A stretch of 64,000 nt of DNA from assembly GCF_039871655.1 (NCBI RefSeq), contig NZ_JBDPLZ010000014.1, positions 62,001-126,000 of the forward strand, in the 5' to 3' direction. Numbering within the stretch: position 1 is the stretch's first letter; each line of letters starts with the position of its first letter. Below are positions 1 to 8,806 of this stretch, in pieces. Both the position numbers and the translations under genes were made by a program. The DNA is from Actinocorallia sp039871655. GTDB lineage: Bacteria > Actinomycetota > Actinomycetes > Streptosporangiales > Streptosporangiaceae. The notes beneath the pieces are model-generated. The model saw only the letters and a list, made by a program, of their open reading frames with translations, was not told where the DNA came from and made no database searches.

Positions 1-380
1 CAGCCCACCACTAGCACCCGGCCGACCTCGCCGCCGAGCCGGCGCAACATCCGCAGCACGGCCAGCGGGTGCAGGCCGTGCGCGTCGACGGTGACGGCGT
101 CGTCCCGCCCGTCGAGGTCGTCCTCGCCGATCTCGAGGACCGCCAGCGTCCCCGCCCGCCCCTCCAACGGAACGGCGTCCACCATGATCAGCGTGTCGGT
201 CCCGCCGTCGAGCAGCTCGTAGACCAGGTGGACGCCGCGGATGCCGTAGTCGGCGACCCGGACGCCGGCGGGCAGCCCCCTGGAGTCGACGCGGCGGACG
301 ACCTCGACGCCGAAACCGTCGTCGCCCAGGAACACGTTGCCGATCCCCGCCACGAGGACCCGGCGCCCCTCCGCGCTCAT
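1..380 (-). CDS. hydrogenase maturation protease (partial, C-terminus outside window)
   Basis: HyaD/HycI-type (peptidase M52) endopeptidase. The family trims the C-terminus of the [NiFe]-hydrogenase large subunit after nickel insertion. The N-terminal GIGNVFLGDDGFG is the family's nickel-sensing glycine/aspartate loop; further on are VDAVPLEGRAGTL and DAHGLHPLAVLRML, matching the second acidic site and the conserved histidine region. About 126 residues are visible before the window edge. The start ATG overlaps the stop of the upstream 460-residue gene (ATGA), so the two are translationally coupled. The hydrogenase structural genes are presumably beyond position 1. Confidence 0.85.
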   Translation of the reverse strand, partial: MSAEGRRVLVAGIGNVFLGDDGFGVEVVRRVDSRGLPAGVRVADYGIRGVHLVYELLDGGTDTLIMVDAVPLEGRAGTLAVLEIGEDDLDGRDDAVTVDAHGLHPLAVLRMLRRLGGEVGRVLVVG

Positions 381-1759
381 TCGGGGCCCGCCTCTCCGGG
401 CGCCTCCGCGGCCAGGGGCTCCACCTCGTCGAGGGTGAAATAGCGGTAACGCCCGTACCAGCGGTCCAGGTCGGCGGCGGGATCGCCCTCGAGCGTGACG
501 GCCAGGTGCACGACGTCGTCGACGTCGGTCAGCACCTTCTCCACGCGGGCGTCGCGCCCGTCCAGGAACCTGTCCTGCGGATCGGTCCCGCGCAGCCTCG
601 GCCGCAGCCTGACCCGGCTGCCCGTGCCCAGGCGGACTCCGGCCACGACGGTCTCCTCGCCGCCCTCGCCCGGCGGGGGGACCATGCCCATCGAGCGCAC
701 CGCCCCGTGGAGCCGCTCGAACACCTCGGGCGGCATCGTGTCGACCCTGTCCAGGATCGCCGCGGCCCGCGCGTCGGTCGCCCGCGCCTCCCGCTTCTCC
801 TCGTCGGTCAGGGTGAGGGTCCGCAGCGAGAGGATCTCGTCGATCTCACCGGAGTCGTGCAGGTCGCCGGGGCTCTCGGGGGCCACACGCGGGTGGTCGT
901 ACAGCAGGATGGGCGACGACAGGAGCAGGTCGTAACGCGCCGAAGGGCCGGCGAGGACCGGAAAGGTGCGGACGTTCTCGCAGGTCCGGGCCGCGGCGCA
1001 CGCCCACTCGGGCGGTTCGAGCAGCGAGATGAAGGAGCCGCCGCGCACCGCCATCAGAACGTGGCAGGCCAGCGGCGAGACGCGCAGCGCCTCGTCCCTT
1101 TCGGCGCCGGCCGCGATGCCGCCTCCGGTGTTCTCCACACGGACGCGCAGCCGGGTGAGCGGCCCCTTCGGCCCCTCCCCCACCGGAGTGGCGGAGAACC
1201 GCACCGCCGCCGACAGCGGCCACCGGCGCCGCAGCACCCGTCCGGCGGGTTCTTCCCCGGCCCCTGGGATCACCTGGATGTCCTGGCCTCCGGGCAGCTC
1301 CAGGAAGACCTTCCGCGATCCGTCGGCGGTGTTGCCCTTCCCCTCCAGAGGGAACCTGAGCGTGAACTCGCGGGGGACGGCCTCGTCGAATCCGGTCTCC
1401 ATGCCGGTGCCGGTGTCCAGGGCGTCGACCGGGCGGTGGCGGTGTCCGTCGAACTCCTCGACGCTCCGACGCTGGAGCTGGAGGAAGCGGATCTGGCACA
1501 TCACCGTCTCCGCCGGCCCGTACAGCAGGCATTCGGTCTGCTGCCACCAGCCCTCCGCGGACCCGGCGACGCCCTTGTCGTCCGGGCCTCGGTGCCGCGT
1601 CCACTCCCGTGGCGTGAGCACCCCGAACTGCCACCGGACGCGGTTCTTGCCCGACGACCCCCTGTAGGGGTAGAGCAGGTATCCCTCGTACAGGATCGCG
1701 TCGGCCACCGACCGCACCGGCGCGAAGACGTCCTCTGCGCCGACCGTCCTCGTCCCCAT
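377..1759 (-). CDS. conserved hypothetical protein of a hydrogenase locus
   Basis: A 460-residue soluble protein with no signal peptide, membrane segment or enzymatic motif that I recognise. It starts at an ATG preceded on the minus strand by a purine-rich GAAGGGG. Its stop overlaps the start of the maturation protease by ATGA. The coupling implies an accessory role in hydrogenase assembly or regulation; that is inference from context only. The protein is aspartate/arginine-rich, with a probable beta-rich centre and a charged C-terminal part. Confidence 0.6.
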   Translation of the reverse strand: MGTRTVGAEDVFAPVRSVADAILYEGYLLYPYRGSSGKNRVRWQFGVLTPREWTRHRGPDDKGVAGSAEGWWQQTECLLYGPAETVMCQIRFLQLQRRSVEEFDGHRHRPVDALDTGTGMETGFDEAVPREFTLRFPLEGKGNTADGSRKVFLELPGGQDIQVIPGAGEEPAGRVLRRRWPLSAAVRFSATPVGEGPKGPLTRLRVRVENTGGGIAAGAERDEALRVSPLACHVLMAVRGGSFISLLEPPEWACAAARTCENVRTFPVLAGPSARYDLLLSSPILLYDHPRVAPESPGDLHDSGEIDEILSLRTLTLTDEEKREARATDARAAAILDRVDTMPPEVFERLHGAVRSMGMVPPPGEGGEETVVAGVRLGTGSRVRLRPRLRGTDPQDRFLDGRDARVEKVLTDVDDVVHLAVTLEGDPAADLDRWYGRYRYFTLDEVEPLAAEAPGEAGPE

Positions 1760-1916
1760 GCCCCTTCGCCTTTCTCCGGGATTAGCGGCACGGCGATGTG
1801 ACGTTGCGCGCCCACGCCATTCCCCTGGGTGATTTCCTCCGTTATAGCAACGCCCATCACCCTGGGTAAGTGGATCCGTCCCTTAGGTGGCCCTGCCACC
1901 TAGCCCGGCGCGTTCC

Positions 1917-2882
1917 TCAGAAGAGGTCCGGGGCGATCCTGATGGAGCCGACGGTCCGGCCTCCGCCCGTCACGGAGGTCTCGGCACGGGAGCCGAGCAC
2001 GGGGGCGTCGACGCCCAGCGTGCGCAGGAGGGCGACGGTGACGGGGGTACGGGCCCGCATCGCGCCGTCCTCGATCTTGACCACGCCCGCGCGGCCGTCG
2101 GGCAGGCAGAAGGCGTCGACGCCCTCGGCCCCGCACTTCAGGACGAGCCCCGGGATCTGGGACATGAGGTCGTTCTCGTCGCGACGCGTACCCGACGTCC
2201 AGGCCGGGTACGTGCGCATCGCGGCGGCGACACGCGCTTCCTCGCGGCCCTCCGGGGCCGTGGCGAGACGATGGAAGGCGCGGGCCAGCCCGAGGAGCGT
2301 GACGCCGTACAGCGGCGCGCCGCAGCCGTCCACTCCGATCGCCGCCACCCGCTCGCCGGTGAACTCCTCCAGCGTGGAACGGACCGCGAGCTGCAGCGGA
2401 TGCCCGGAGTCCAGGTACGTCTCCGTGGCCCAGCCGTTCGCCCGGCAGGTCGCCAGCATCGCGGCGTGCTTGCCCGAGCAGTTCATGAAGAGCGGGCTCT
2501 CCTCGCCGTCCGACCGCAGCGCCTCTCGCCGGGCGCCCGCGTCCATGGGCCAGTCCGGCGGGCAGCCCAGGTCGGCGGCGGTCAGTCCCGCCCCCGCCAG
2601 GATCTTCTCGGCGCCCTCGACGTGGAACGCCTCACCGGAGTGGCTCGACGCGGCCAGGGCGAGCAGCTCGCCCTCCAGCTCCAGCCCGTGCCGCAGCATC
2701 GCGACGGCCTGGAACGGCTTCACCGTCGAACGGGGGAACAGCGGCGCGTCCACCGGCCCCAGCGCCTTGACGACGTTCCCGTCCGCTCCCAGCGCCACGG
2801 CCGTCCCCCGGTGCCGGGACTCCACGAATCCCGACCGCTCTACCTCCACCAGAACCGGACAGACCGCCATTTCACCGCTCAC
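1917..2882 (-). CDS. L-asparaginase (AnsA/asparaginase II, Rhizobium-etli-type family)
   Basis: A protein of 321 residues from a GTG start (2882); an ATG twelve bases downstream (2870) is an alternative. It belongs to the asparaginase family unrelated to the E. coli type I/II enzymes, which hydrolyses L-asparagine to aspartate and ammonia. FPRSTVKPFQ near residue 50 carries the serine/lysine (SxxK) active-site pair of this family; SSHSGE, NCSGKHAAML and GVDGCGAPLY are further conserved blocks including the cysteines typical of the fold. There is no signal peptide, so it is probably cytoplasmic. It stands alone, with no partner gene. Confidence 0.85.
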   Translation of the reverse strand: MSGEMAVCPVLVEVERSGFVESRHRGTAVALGADGNVVKALGPVDAPLFPRSTVKPFQAVAMLRHGLELEGELLALAASSHSGEAFHVEGAEKILAGAGLTAADLGCPPDWPMDAGARREALRSDGEESPLFMNCSGKHAAMLATCRANGWATETYLDSGHPLQLAVRSTLEEFTGERVAAIGVDGCGAPLYGVTLLGLARAFHRLATAPEGREEARVAAAMRTYPAWTSGTRRDENDLMSQIPGLVLKCGAEGVDAFCLPDGRAGVVKIEDGAMRARTPVTVALLRTLGVDAPVLGSRAETSVTGGGRTVGSIRIAPDLF

Positions 2883-2971
2883 ACCATCAGGTTAGAGCGT
2901 GCCGAAACCCGGGAGGGACGGCCGGATCGCCGTGTCCCGCCCGGGTCCGCGCACGTGCTCCGTGCGGCGGG

Positions 2972-3463
2972 TCAGTTGAAGCAGTCCTGCTTCGGGGAGA
3001 CCAGGCCCAGCTCGTAGACCTTGTTCTTCCTGTCGAAGAGGAACCAGTACTGGGTCTTCTTCTTGCTGCCGGGAGCCGGGACCCACCAGACGTTGATGTC
3101 CTCCCGCAGGGCCGGGTACGCCTTCTTCACCTGGGCCTTGGTGGAGCCGAGGGTGATGCCGCGCGGGGTCTTCATCCCCTTGCGCGCGAAGATCGCGACC
3201 ACGCCGAACTTCTTGGAGATGTAGCCTCCGACCTGGTCCCGGCCGGTGCGGTGGGTCTTGAGGTCGAACCCGGTGCACCCGCCGTCGCGCCGCTTGAGGA
3301 CGATCAGGCCGGTCCCTCGAGCCTGGCTCTTGGTCTGGCCGATCTTGAGTTTGCCGTAGCCGTACGGGCCCAGCCTCGGCTCGGCCGCCGCGGCCGGAGC
3401 CGCGACCGCCAGCGAGAGCGTCAGCGCGCCCGTCAACGCCACCGCGAGTCCGCGTCCTGTCAT
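2972..3463 (-). CDS. secreted hypothetical protein
   Basis: A protein of 163 residues. I chose the ATG at 3463 (MTGRGLAVALTG) because AAGGGGCGACG lies directly upstream and a Sec signal peptide ending near APAAAAE follows. The mature part is basic, with repeated GxTxxQ(A/V)KKAYP-like elements (GQTKSQARG, GSTKAQVKKAYP) that resemble the small secreted stress/adhesion proteins of actinomycetes. It has two cysteines, one close to the C-terminus (QDCFN). No function can be assigned. A short palindrome sits just upstream. Confidence 0.65.
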   Translation of the reverse strand: MTGRGLAVALTGALTLSLAVAAPAAAAEPRLGPYGYGKLKIGQTKSQARGTGLIVLKRRDGGCTGFDLKTHRTGRDQVGGYISKKFGVVAIFARKGMKTPRGITLGSTKAQVKKAYPALREDINVWWVPAPGSKKKTQYWFLFDRKNKVYELGLVSPKQDCFN

Positions 3464-3484
3464 CGTCGCCCCTTGAAGTCGATC

Positions 3485-3505
3485 TTCTCCCAATCGTTGG
3501 GAGAA
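3485..3505. promoter_or_regulatory. perfect 9-bp inverted repeat upstream of a secreted-protein gene
   Basis: TTCTCCCAA-tcg-TTGGGAGAA: nine paired bases with a 3-nt centre, in the gap between two minus-strand genes and 22 bp before the start at 3463. It may be an operator, a 5'-UTR hairpin, or a weak terminator for the gene ending at 3525. The stem is less GC-rich than usual terminators here and no T-run follows, so an operator or leader role seems slightly more likely. Confidence 0.45.
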
Positions 3506-3524
3506 TATCCCGCTTCGGCCGGGC

Positions 3525-3959
3525 TCAGGTGGGAGAGCAGCCGAGACCCCAGGCCCTCAGCATCTTCCTCGGCACTTTCCCGCAGAGGTAGCCTCCGGTG
3601 TCGCCCTTGTAGACCCAGCGCCCCCTGGCCCCCTGCTTGCGCCAGACGTGCGGCCCGTCCTGAGCGCTGACGGGGTTGCAGCTCAGCCGGATGTCGCCGA
3701 CGGCCCAGTACACGGTCGGCTTGCCCCTGGTGATGATCTTGCCGTAGTAGAGGCGCTTGGGGCCGACCACCTTCGACCGCCTGGCGCATGCCAGCTGATA
3801 GGCGTACGACTTGTAGTACCTGTCCGCGAGCTGTTTCCTGACCTTCGGGGACGCCTTGAGGCCGACCGCCTCTGAAGGCTGGGCCGCCTGCGCCTCGACC
3901 GCTCCCGTCGGCACTGCCAGCGCGACCACCGTGAGACCCGCGATCACCAGTTTTCTCAT
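3525..3959 (-). CDS. secreted hypothetical protein
   Basis: A protein of 144 residues with an N-terminal Sec signal (MRKLVIAGLTVVALAVPTG, probable cleavage after AQA). The mature part is basic and aromatic, with four cysteines likely to form disulfides (LACARRS, LSCNP, YLCGK and GLGCSPT). ATG at 3959 with CAGGAG-type sequence upstream (TCTCCTG on the plus strand). It lies head-to-tail with the next secreted protein but is separated from it by a palindrome. Function unknown. Confidence 0.6.
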   Translation of the reverse strand: MRKLVIAGLTVVALAVPTGAVEAQAAQPSEAVGLKASPKVRKQLADRYYKSYAYQLACARRSKVVGPKRLYYGKIITRGKPTVYWAVGDIRLSCNPVSAQDGPHVWRKQGARGRWVYKGDTGGYLCGKVPRKMLRAWGLGCSPT

Positions 3960-4160
3960 ACAGGAGAAGATGCCCTTTTCCCCGCACAGGTCGCCATGCC
4001 CGAGACGTCTTTACCGCGGGTTGTGACAGTCCGGATGGTCGGGACCCTGCGACGCGGCCGATCCGGATCGCGCGCCGAGGAGACCGACCGTCCTCTGACA
4101 TGCGTCGTGCGCTCAGCCGGGCTTCACCCGCCGTTCGTACCGGTCATCTGCACTGACACC

Positions 4161-5717
4161 GTGGAGATAACGCGCAGAAGCGTCATTTCAGTGGGCGGTC
4201 TGACCACCCTGGGGGTGGCCTGCGGGCCCGTGGCTCCGACGTCGACGGCTTCGGCCGCCCCGCCGAAGAGACCCGACCCGTTCCGGCTGGGAGTCGCCTC
4301 CGGCGATCCGCGCCCCGACGGGATGGTGTTGTGGACGAGGCTCGCGCCCCGCCCCCTCGCCGAGGACGGGCTGGGCGGGATGGGACGCGCGCCGGTCGAG
4401 GTGCGCTGGCAGCTCGCCTCCGACGCACGGTTCCGGCACATCGTCCGGCAGGGCACGGCCACCGCGCGGCCGTCCGGAGGATTCGCGGTGCACGTCGAGC
4501 CGTCGGGGCTCGAGCCGGGACGGGAGTACTTCTACCGGTTCCGCGCCCAGGGCCACCTGTCCCCCACGGGCCGGACCCGCACCGCGCCGGCACGCGGCGC
4601 GCTGACACCGATGACGTTCGCCGCGGCGTCCTGCTCGCACTACGAACACGGGTACTTCACCGCCTACCGGCGGATGGCCGCGCAGGACCCCGACCTGGTC
4701 CTGCACCTCGGCGACTACCTCTACGAATACGCGCCAGGCTCCTACAGCGGCACGAACGGCGTCGTGCGCAGGCACACCGAAGGCAAATGCCAGACGCTCA
4801 CCGACTACCGGCGGCGGCACGCCCAGTACAAGAGCGACCCGGATCTGCGCGCCGCGCACGCCGCCGCCCCCTGGGCCGTCATCTGGGACGACCACGAACT
4901 GGAGGACAACTGGACCGGGAGCACGCCCGGCTCGAAAGTCCCCGGTTTCAGCGCCCGGAAGAAGGCCGCGATGCGCGCCTACTACGAGAACATGCCGCTG
5001 CGAGCGTCGTCACGCCCGTCCGGGACGAAGCTGCAGCTGTTCCGCGGGCTCTCGTGGGGCGCGCTCGCGTCCTTCCACCTGCTGGACACCCGCCAGTACC
5101 GCACCGACCAGCCCTGCGACGACTGGATGCGGACCGGCTGCGACTCGCGGACGGACCCGTCCCACCGGGTGCTCGGCGCCCGGCAGCTGAAATGGCTGGA
5201 GTCCGGGCTGCGCGCCTCGGGCGCCCGCTGGGACGTCCTCGCCCAGCAGATCTTCCTCGCCCGGCGGGACTACGCGCTCGGCCCCGCCGTCGAGGTCGGG
5301 ATGGACTCCTGGGACGGGTACGCCGCCGAACGCGACCGCCTGTTCGACGCCGTCCTGAGGTCGGGCGCCCGCAACCCCGTCGTGCTGACCGGTGACGTCC
5401 ACACCGCCTACGCGAGCGACCTGCTGCGCGACTTCGACGATCCGGCCTCGGCCCGGGTCGGGGTCGAGCTCGTCGCCACCTCGATCGCCAGCGACGGCGA
5501 CGGCTACCGCGACCGGAGCGTCAACGCCGTCCTGCTGCAGGAGAACCCGCACTTCGCCCTCATGGACCAGCGCCGCGGCTACATCATCGGCCGGCTGACC
5601 TCCGAGTCGCTCACCGCCGACTTCCACACCCTGGAGTACGTCTCACGGCGCGGCGCCCCCGCACGGCGCACCGCCCGGTTCGTCGTCCCGGACGGCGCGC
5701 GTTCCCTGGCCCGCTGA
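4161..5717 (+). CDS. phoD: alkaline phosphatase D, Tat-exported
   Basis: PhoD-type phosphodiesterase/phosphomonoesterase, an extracytoplasmic enzyme that uses Fe3+ and Ca2+ to release phosphate from organic esters. I favour the GTG at 4161, which places the twin-arginine signal TRRSVISVGGL at the very N-terminus, giving 518 residues. Family motifs are present: FAAASCSHYEHGYFTAYR, LHLGDYLYEY (metal-binding Asp), WDDHELEDNW, LAQQIFLARRDY and VLTGDVHTAYASDL. The usual PhoD N-terminal domain (FRLGVASGDPRPDGMVLWTR) precedes the catalytic part. It is convergent with the FG-GAP gene, with only 3 bp between stops. No PHO box was identified by eye. Confidence 0.9.
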   Translation: MEITRRSVISVGGLTTLGVACGPVAPTSTASAAPPKRPDPFRLGVASGDPRPDGMVLWTRLAPRPLAEDGLGGMGRAPVEVRWQLASDARFRHIVRQGTATARPSGGFAVHVEPSGLEPGREYFYRFRAQGHLSPTGRTRTAPARGALTPMTFAAASCSHYEHGYFTAYRRMAAQDPDLVLHLGDYLYEYAPGSYSGTNGVVRRHTEGKCQTLTDYRRRHAQYKSDPDLRAAHAAAPWAVIWDDHELEDNWTGSTPGSKVPGFSARKKAAMRAYYENMPLRASSRPSGTKLQLFRGLSWGALASFHLLDTRQYRTDQPCDDWMRTGCDSRTDPSHRVLGARQLKWLESGLRASGARWDVLAQQIFLARRDYALGPAVEVGMDSWDGYAAERDRLFDAVLRSGARNPVVLTGDVHTAYASDLLRDFDDPASARVGVELVATSIASDGDGYRDRSVNAVLLQENPHFALMDQRRGYIIGRLTSESLTADFHTLEYVSRRGAPARRTARFVVPDGARSLAR

Positions 5718-5720
5718 CCC

Positions 5721-7013
5721 TCAGCCGAGGGAGAACCCGGTCAGGCCCCTGCCTTCGAGCGGGAGCCTGACCTTGCCTCGGTAGACGCCCCCGGCGAAGC
5801 CGTTCTCGCCGGGGGCTCCGACGATCAGGGCCCGGTCGGCGATCTCGAGCGCGTAGCCGTAGTGGGCGGCGGAGCCGAGGCCTGAGCTGAGGAGTTTCGC
5901 CTTGGCCGCGGTCAGGCCCTTGCGCCTGCGCGCGTGGAGGACCTGGACGGCGCCCGCCCCGGGGACGCCGATCGCGAGGTCCGGGACGCGGTCGCCGTTC
6001 AGGTCGCCCGCCGCGAGGGCGGCGCCGAACCGGTCGTAGCGGTGGACGTCTCCGGCCAGGCCCTTGGTGAGCCGGTTCCACATCGGGCCCTCCTCCTTGA
6101 AGGACGGCCCGTACAGGACGTGGACGGCTCCTTCTCCGAAGCCGAGGTCCTTGTGCGTCAGGGCCTCACCGGGGACGCCGACCGCCAGATCGTCCCGGCC
6201 GTCGGCGTCGAAGTCCGCGACCGCGAGGGCGCTGCCGAATCCGTCGCTGCGTTCGGGCGAACCGCGCAGCCTGCCCGCCTGGGAGATGTTCCGGCCCTTG
6301 GCGCGTACGGCGTCCAGGATCGTCACCGAGCCCTCGCCCCGGTGGCCGTCGCCGGGCAGGCCCACCGCGAGTTCCTCACGGCCGTTCCCGTCGAAGTCAC
6401 CGGCGGCGAGGACGGCGCCGAACGCGTCCGTCTGCGCCTTGCGTTTCCCCTTCCGGCCGAGGGATGCGGAGAAGACCTTCGATCCGCGCAGTCCTTCGGC
6501 GCGCAGTCCGTACACCGCTACCGCTCCTCCGCCCTTGCGGCCCGGTGCCCCCGCGGCGAGTTCGAGGTCGCGGTCGCCGTCGAGGTCGGCCACGGCGAGG
6601 GCCGTGCCGAACTGGTCGCTGCCGCGCTTGGGCAGCCTCAGCACCTGTCCCTGCCGCAGGCCGCCCTCACCGCCCAGATACACCCGGACGGACTCCGCGC
6701 CGGGCATCCCCACCGCGAGGTCGGCGCAGCGGTCTCCGTTCAGATCTCCCACGGCCAGCGAGGCGCCGAACCCGTCCCCTCGCCGCACGTCCGCCGGAAC
6801 CAGCCACTCCTGTCTGCCGTCCCCGTACAGGACGCCCACCTGTCCGGCGCGCGCCTGCCCGCCGACCGTCGCCGAGGGCGCCCCCACCGCGAGATCCCGC
6901 CTGCCGTCGCCGTCGAAGTCGGACCCTCCCCGACACTCCGCCGCCCGAGCTGCGGTTCCGGGCACCACCAGCATCCCCGCCATGAGCAGGGGGACCATCA
7001 CAAGGCTTCGCAC
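5721..7013 (-). CDS. secreted FG-GAP repeat (integrin alpha-type beta-propeller) protein
   Basis: A protein of 430 residues from a GTG at 7013, which directly begins a Sec signal (VRSLVMVPLLMAGMLVV..ARA). The mature part consists of about seven FG-GAP repeats, each with a calcium-loop signature: DFDGDGRRDLAVG, GDLNGDRCADLAVG, ADLDGDRDLELAAG, GDFDGNGREELAVG, ADFDADGRDDLAVG and GDLNGDRVPDLAIG, consistent with a seven-bladed propeller. The C-terminal portion (SLGLG region) closes the propeller. No enzymatic domain is fused. A calcium-binding surface or extracellular protein is likely; its ligand is unknown. Confidence 0.8.
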   Translation of the reverse strand: MRSLVMVPLLMAGMLVVPGTAARAAECRGGSDFDGDGRRDLAVGAPSATVGGQARAGQVGVLYGDGRQEWLVPADVRRGDGFGASLAVGDLNGDRCADLAVGMPGAESVRVYLGGEGGLRQGQVLRLPKRGSDQFGTALAVADLDGDRDLELAAGAPGRKGGGAVAVYGLRAEGLRGSKVFSASLGRKGKRKAQTDAFGAVLAAGDFDGNGREELAVGLPGDGHRGEGSVTILDAVRAKGRNISQAGRLRGSPERSDGFGSALAVADFDADGRDDLAVGVPGEALTHKDLGFGEGAVHVLYGPSFKEEGPMWNRLTKGLAGDVHRYDRFGAALAAGDLNGDRVPDLAIGVPGAGAVQVLHARRRKGLTAAKAKLLSSGLGSAAHYGYALEIADRALIVGAPGENGFAGGVYRGKVRLPLEGRGLTGFSLG

Positions 7014-7110
7014 CCCGCCAACGTCCCCGCCCGACGGAACGCCCCGACAGCACCTGGATGTCCCCCTCGTGAACCTTTCCCACCAAAGGACCTCCCCCCG
7101 CGGCGCACGA

Positions 7111-7130
7111 CCGTACTTTCGGCCGGTTCC
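7111..7130. promoter_or_regulatory. 20-bp site, reverse complement of the site at 9464-9483
   Basis: CCGTACTTTCGGCCGGTTCC lies 31 bp before the start of the sensor-domain gene (7162), which opens the two-component operon. Its exact reverse complement occurs before the ABC exporter genes. A 20-bp exact match in the two promoter regions of one functional unit is best explained as the binding site of the response regulator encoded between them. Confidence 0.65.
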
Positions 7131-7161
7131 TCCCGAGGCGGCCCTCCTTAGCGTGAACGGC

Positions 7162-7662
7162 ATGAGTACTGCCGACGGCCCGTCGCGGACGGGTGGAAAA
7201 GCGACCGACATCTGTCTCGGCCTGGTCTTCGCCTCGGGACTCGCCTTCACCGCTTACATGCTCATCGTCAGCTGGGGCGGGGCCTACTGGCTCCTCGACA
7301 CCGTCGCGGGAACCACCGTGGCGGTGCTCGCGCTGGCGCGCGAGCGGAACCGGTTGGTGACGGCGGTCGCGGGGCTCGCCGTCTCGGCCGCCGCGATCGG
7401 GATCTCCGACATCGCTGACCTGCCGCGCGAACCCGGACCGGCCACCTCGCTCGCCTTGGCCGTGCTCGTCGGGTCCGCGATCCGGGGGCTCTCCGCCCGA
7501 GCCGCGTGGGCGGTCTCCGCGGGCGGCCTGGTGGTGGTGACCGGTGCCTGGACCGCCGGAGGCGGTGCGGTCGCGGTGTGGGCCACGCTCGGCTGGCTTT
7601 CGGCCGTCGCGGCCGGGACGGCGCTGCGCCACGACGACCGGCGCCGCCGGTTTGTACCGTGA
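7162..7662 (+). CDS. integral membrane protein, stand-alone copy of the adjacent histidine kinase sensor domain
   Basis: A protein of 166 residues with about five transmembrane segments and a short basic tail (RHDDRRRR). It is visibly paralogous to the membrane part of the following kinase: AGLAVSAAAIGISDIADLPR-EPGP here matches AGLAVAALTIPVPGLVELPA-EPGP there, and the flanking hydrophobic segments are in register. It ends 10 bp before the kinase ATG and is very probably cotranscribed. It lacks kinase domains. It could form a heteromeric sensor with the kinase or act as a decoy; both are inference. Confidence 0.7.
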   Translation: MSTADGPSRTGGKATDICLGLVFASGLAFTAYMLIVSWGGAYWLLDTVAGTTVAVLALARERNRLVTAVAGLAVSAAAIGISDIADLPREPGPATSLALAVLVGSAIRGLSARAAWAVSAGGLVVVTGAWTAGGGAVAVWATLGWLSAVAAGTALRHDDRRRRFVP

Positions 7663-7672
7663 CGTGGTGACC

Positions 7673-8806
7673 ATGCCGAATCAGCGTCTCAGGACCGCGT
7701 CCGCCGCAGGGCTCGGCGCGGTCTTCCTGGCGGCGATCGCCTTCGAGTCCTTCGCCATCGCACAGACCTGGGGCCTGGAATACACGCCCTTCAAGAGCGC
7801 CGCCGCGGCCGTGGTGTGCGGGCTGGCGCTCCTGCGCCACCGTGACGCCACCGTGGCCGCGTTCGCGGGCCTGGCGGTGGCGGCGCTGACGATCCCGGTC
7901 CCCGGGCTGGTCGAACTTCCCGCCGAACCCGGCCCCGCCCTCGCGCTGGGTCTGTCGGTGCTCACCGGCCACGCGGTCCGGATCCTGCCCGTTCCACGGG
8001 CAGCCGCGGTGGCCGCCACCGGGCTCTTCCTCGTGGCGGGCTGCCAGCTCGTCGCCTGGCATTTCCTGCAAACGAACACCACAGTGGCGGTGGTCAACGC
8101 CATCGCCTGGCTCGGCGCGGTCGCCGTCGGGCTGTATCTGCGGATGCTCGACGCCCGCACCCGCGCCACGGCCGAGAAGGTGCGCAGGGACGAGCGGCTC
8201 GAACTCGCCCGTGAACTGCACGACGCCGTCGCCCACCACATCACCGGGATGCTGGTGCAGGCCCAGGCCGCGCAGATCGTCGCCCGGCGCACCCCGGAGA
8301 AGGTGCCGGAGTCCCTGGCCGGGATCGAGGCCGCCGGCGCCGAGGCACTGGCGGCGATGCGCCGGGCCGTCGGACTGCTGCGCGACACCGCCGACGCCGC
8401 GCCGTCCTCGCCGGGGCCCGAGCGGCTCGGCGAACTGGTCGAACGGTTTCACCGGCAGGGGCCGCCGGTGAAACTGACCCTTCCGGACGACACCGCCTGG
8501 CCGCCCGAGGTGAAGACCACCCTGTACCGGATCGTCCAGGAGTCATTGACGAACATCGCACGGCACGCCCCGCAGGCCCGGTCGGTGACCGTCACCGTGG
8601 ACCGGGACGACCGGTCGGTCACCGTCGAGGTCGTCGACGACGCCCCGACGGTCCCGCCCAGACCCCATCACCGGCCGGGATACGGTCTGATCGGGATGCG
8701 CGAACGCGTCGAGATGCTCGGCGGCACCCTGGTCGCGGGCCCGTCCCCCGGCGGCGGCTGGTCGGTCGCGGCCACCCTCCCCACCGCGCCGAAAGGGCCC
8801 CGATGA
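7673..8806 (+). CDS. two-component sensor histidine kinase (HisKA_3/NarL-DesK type)
   Basis: A protein of 377 residues. The N-terminal ~150 residues hold about five membrane helices. A HisKA_3 dimerisation domain follows with the phosphoacceptor in ELARELHDAVAHHITGML. Then comes a HATPase domain with N-box IVQESLTNIARHAPQ and glycine boxes GYGLIGMRERVEMLGG and GPSPGGGWSVAATLP. The kinase should autophosphorylate and signal to the LuxR-type regulator whose ATG overlaps its stop. ATG at 7673 was chosen; two GTG codons just upstream are possible alternatives. Control of the downstream ABC exporter is suggested by the shared 20-bp site. Confidence 0.88.
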   Translation: MPNQRLRTASAAGLGAVFLAAIAFESFAIAQTWGLEYTPFKSAAAAVVCGLALLRHRDATVAAFAGLAVAALTIPVPGLVELPAEPGPALALGLSVLTGHAVRILPVPRAAAVAATGLFLVAGCQLVAWHFLQTNTTVAVVNAIAWLGAVAVGLYLRMLDARTRATAEKVRRDERLELARELHDAVAHHITGMLVQAQAAQIVARRTPEKVPESLAGIEAAGAEALAAMRRAVGLLRDTADAAPSSPGPERLGELVERFHRQGPPVKLTLPDDTAWPPEVKTTLYRIVQESLTNIARHAPQARSVTVTVDRDDRSVTVEVVDDAPTVPPRPHHRPGYGLIGMRERVEMLGGTLVAGPSPGGGWSVAATLPTAPKGPR

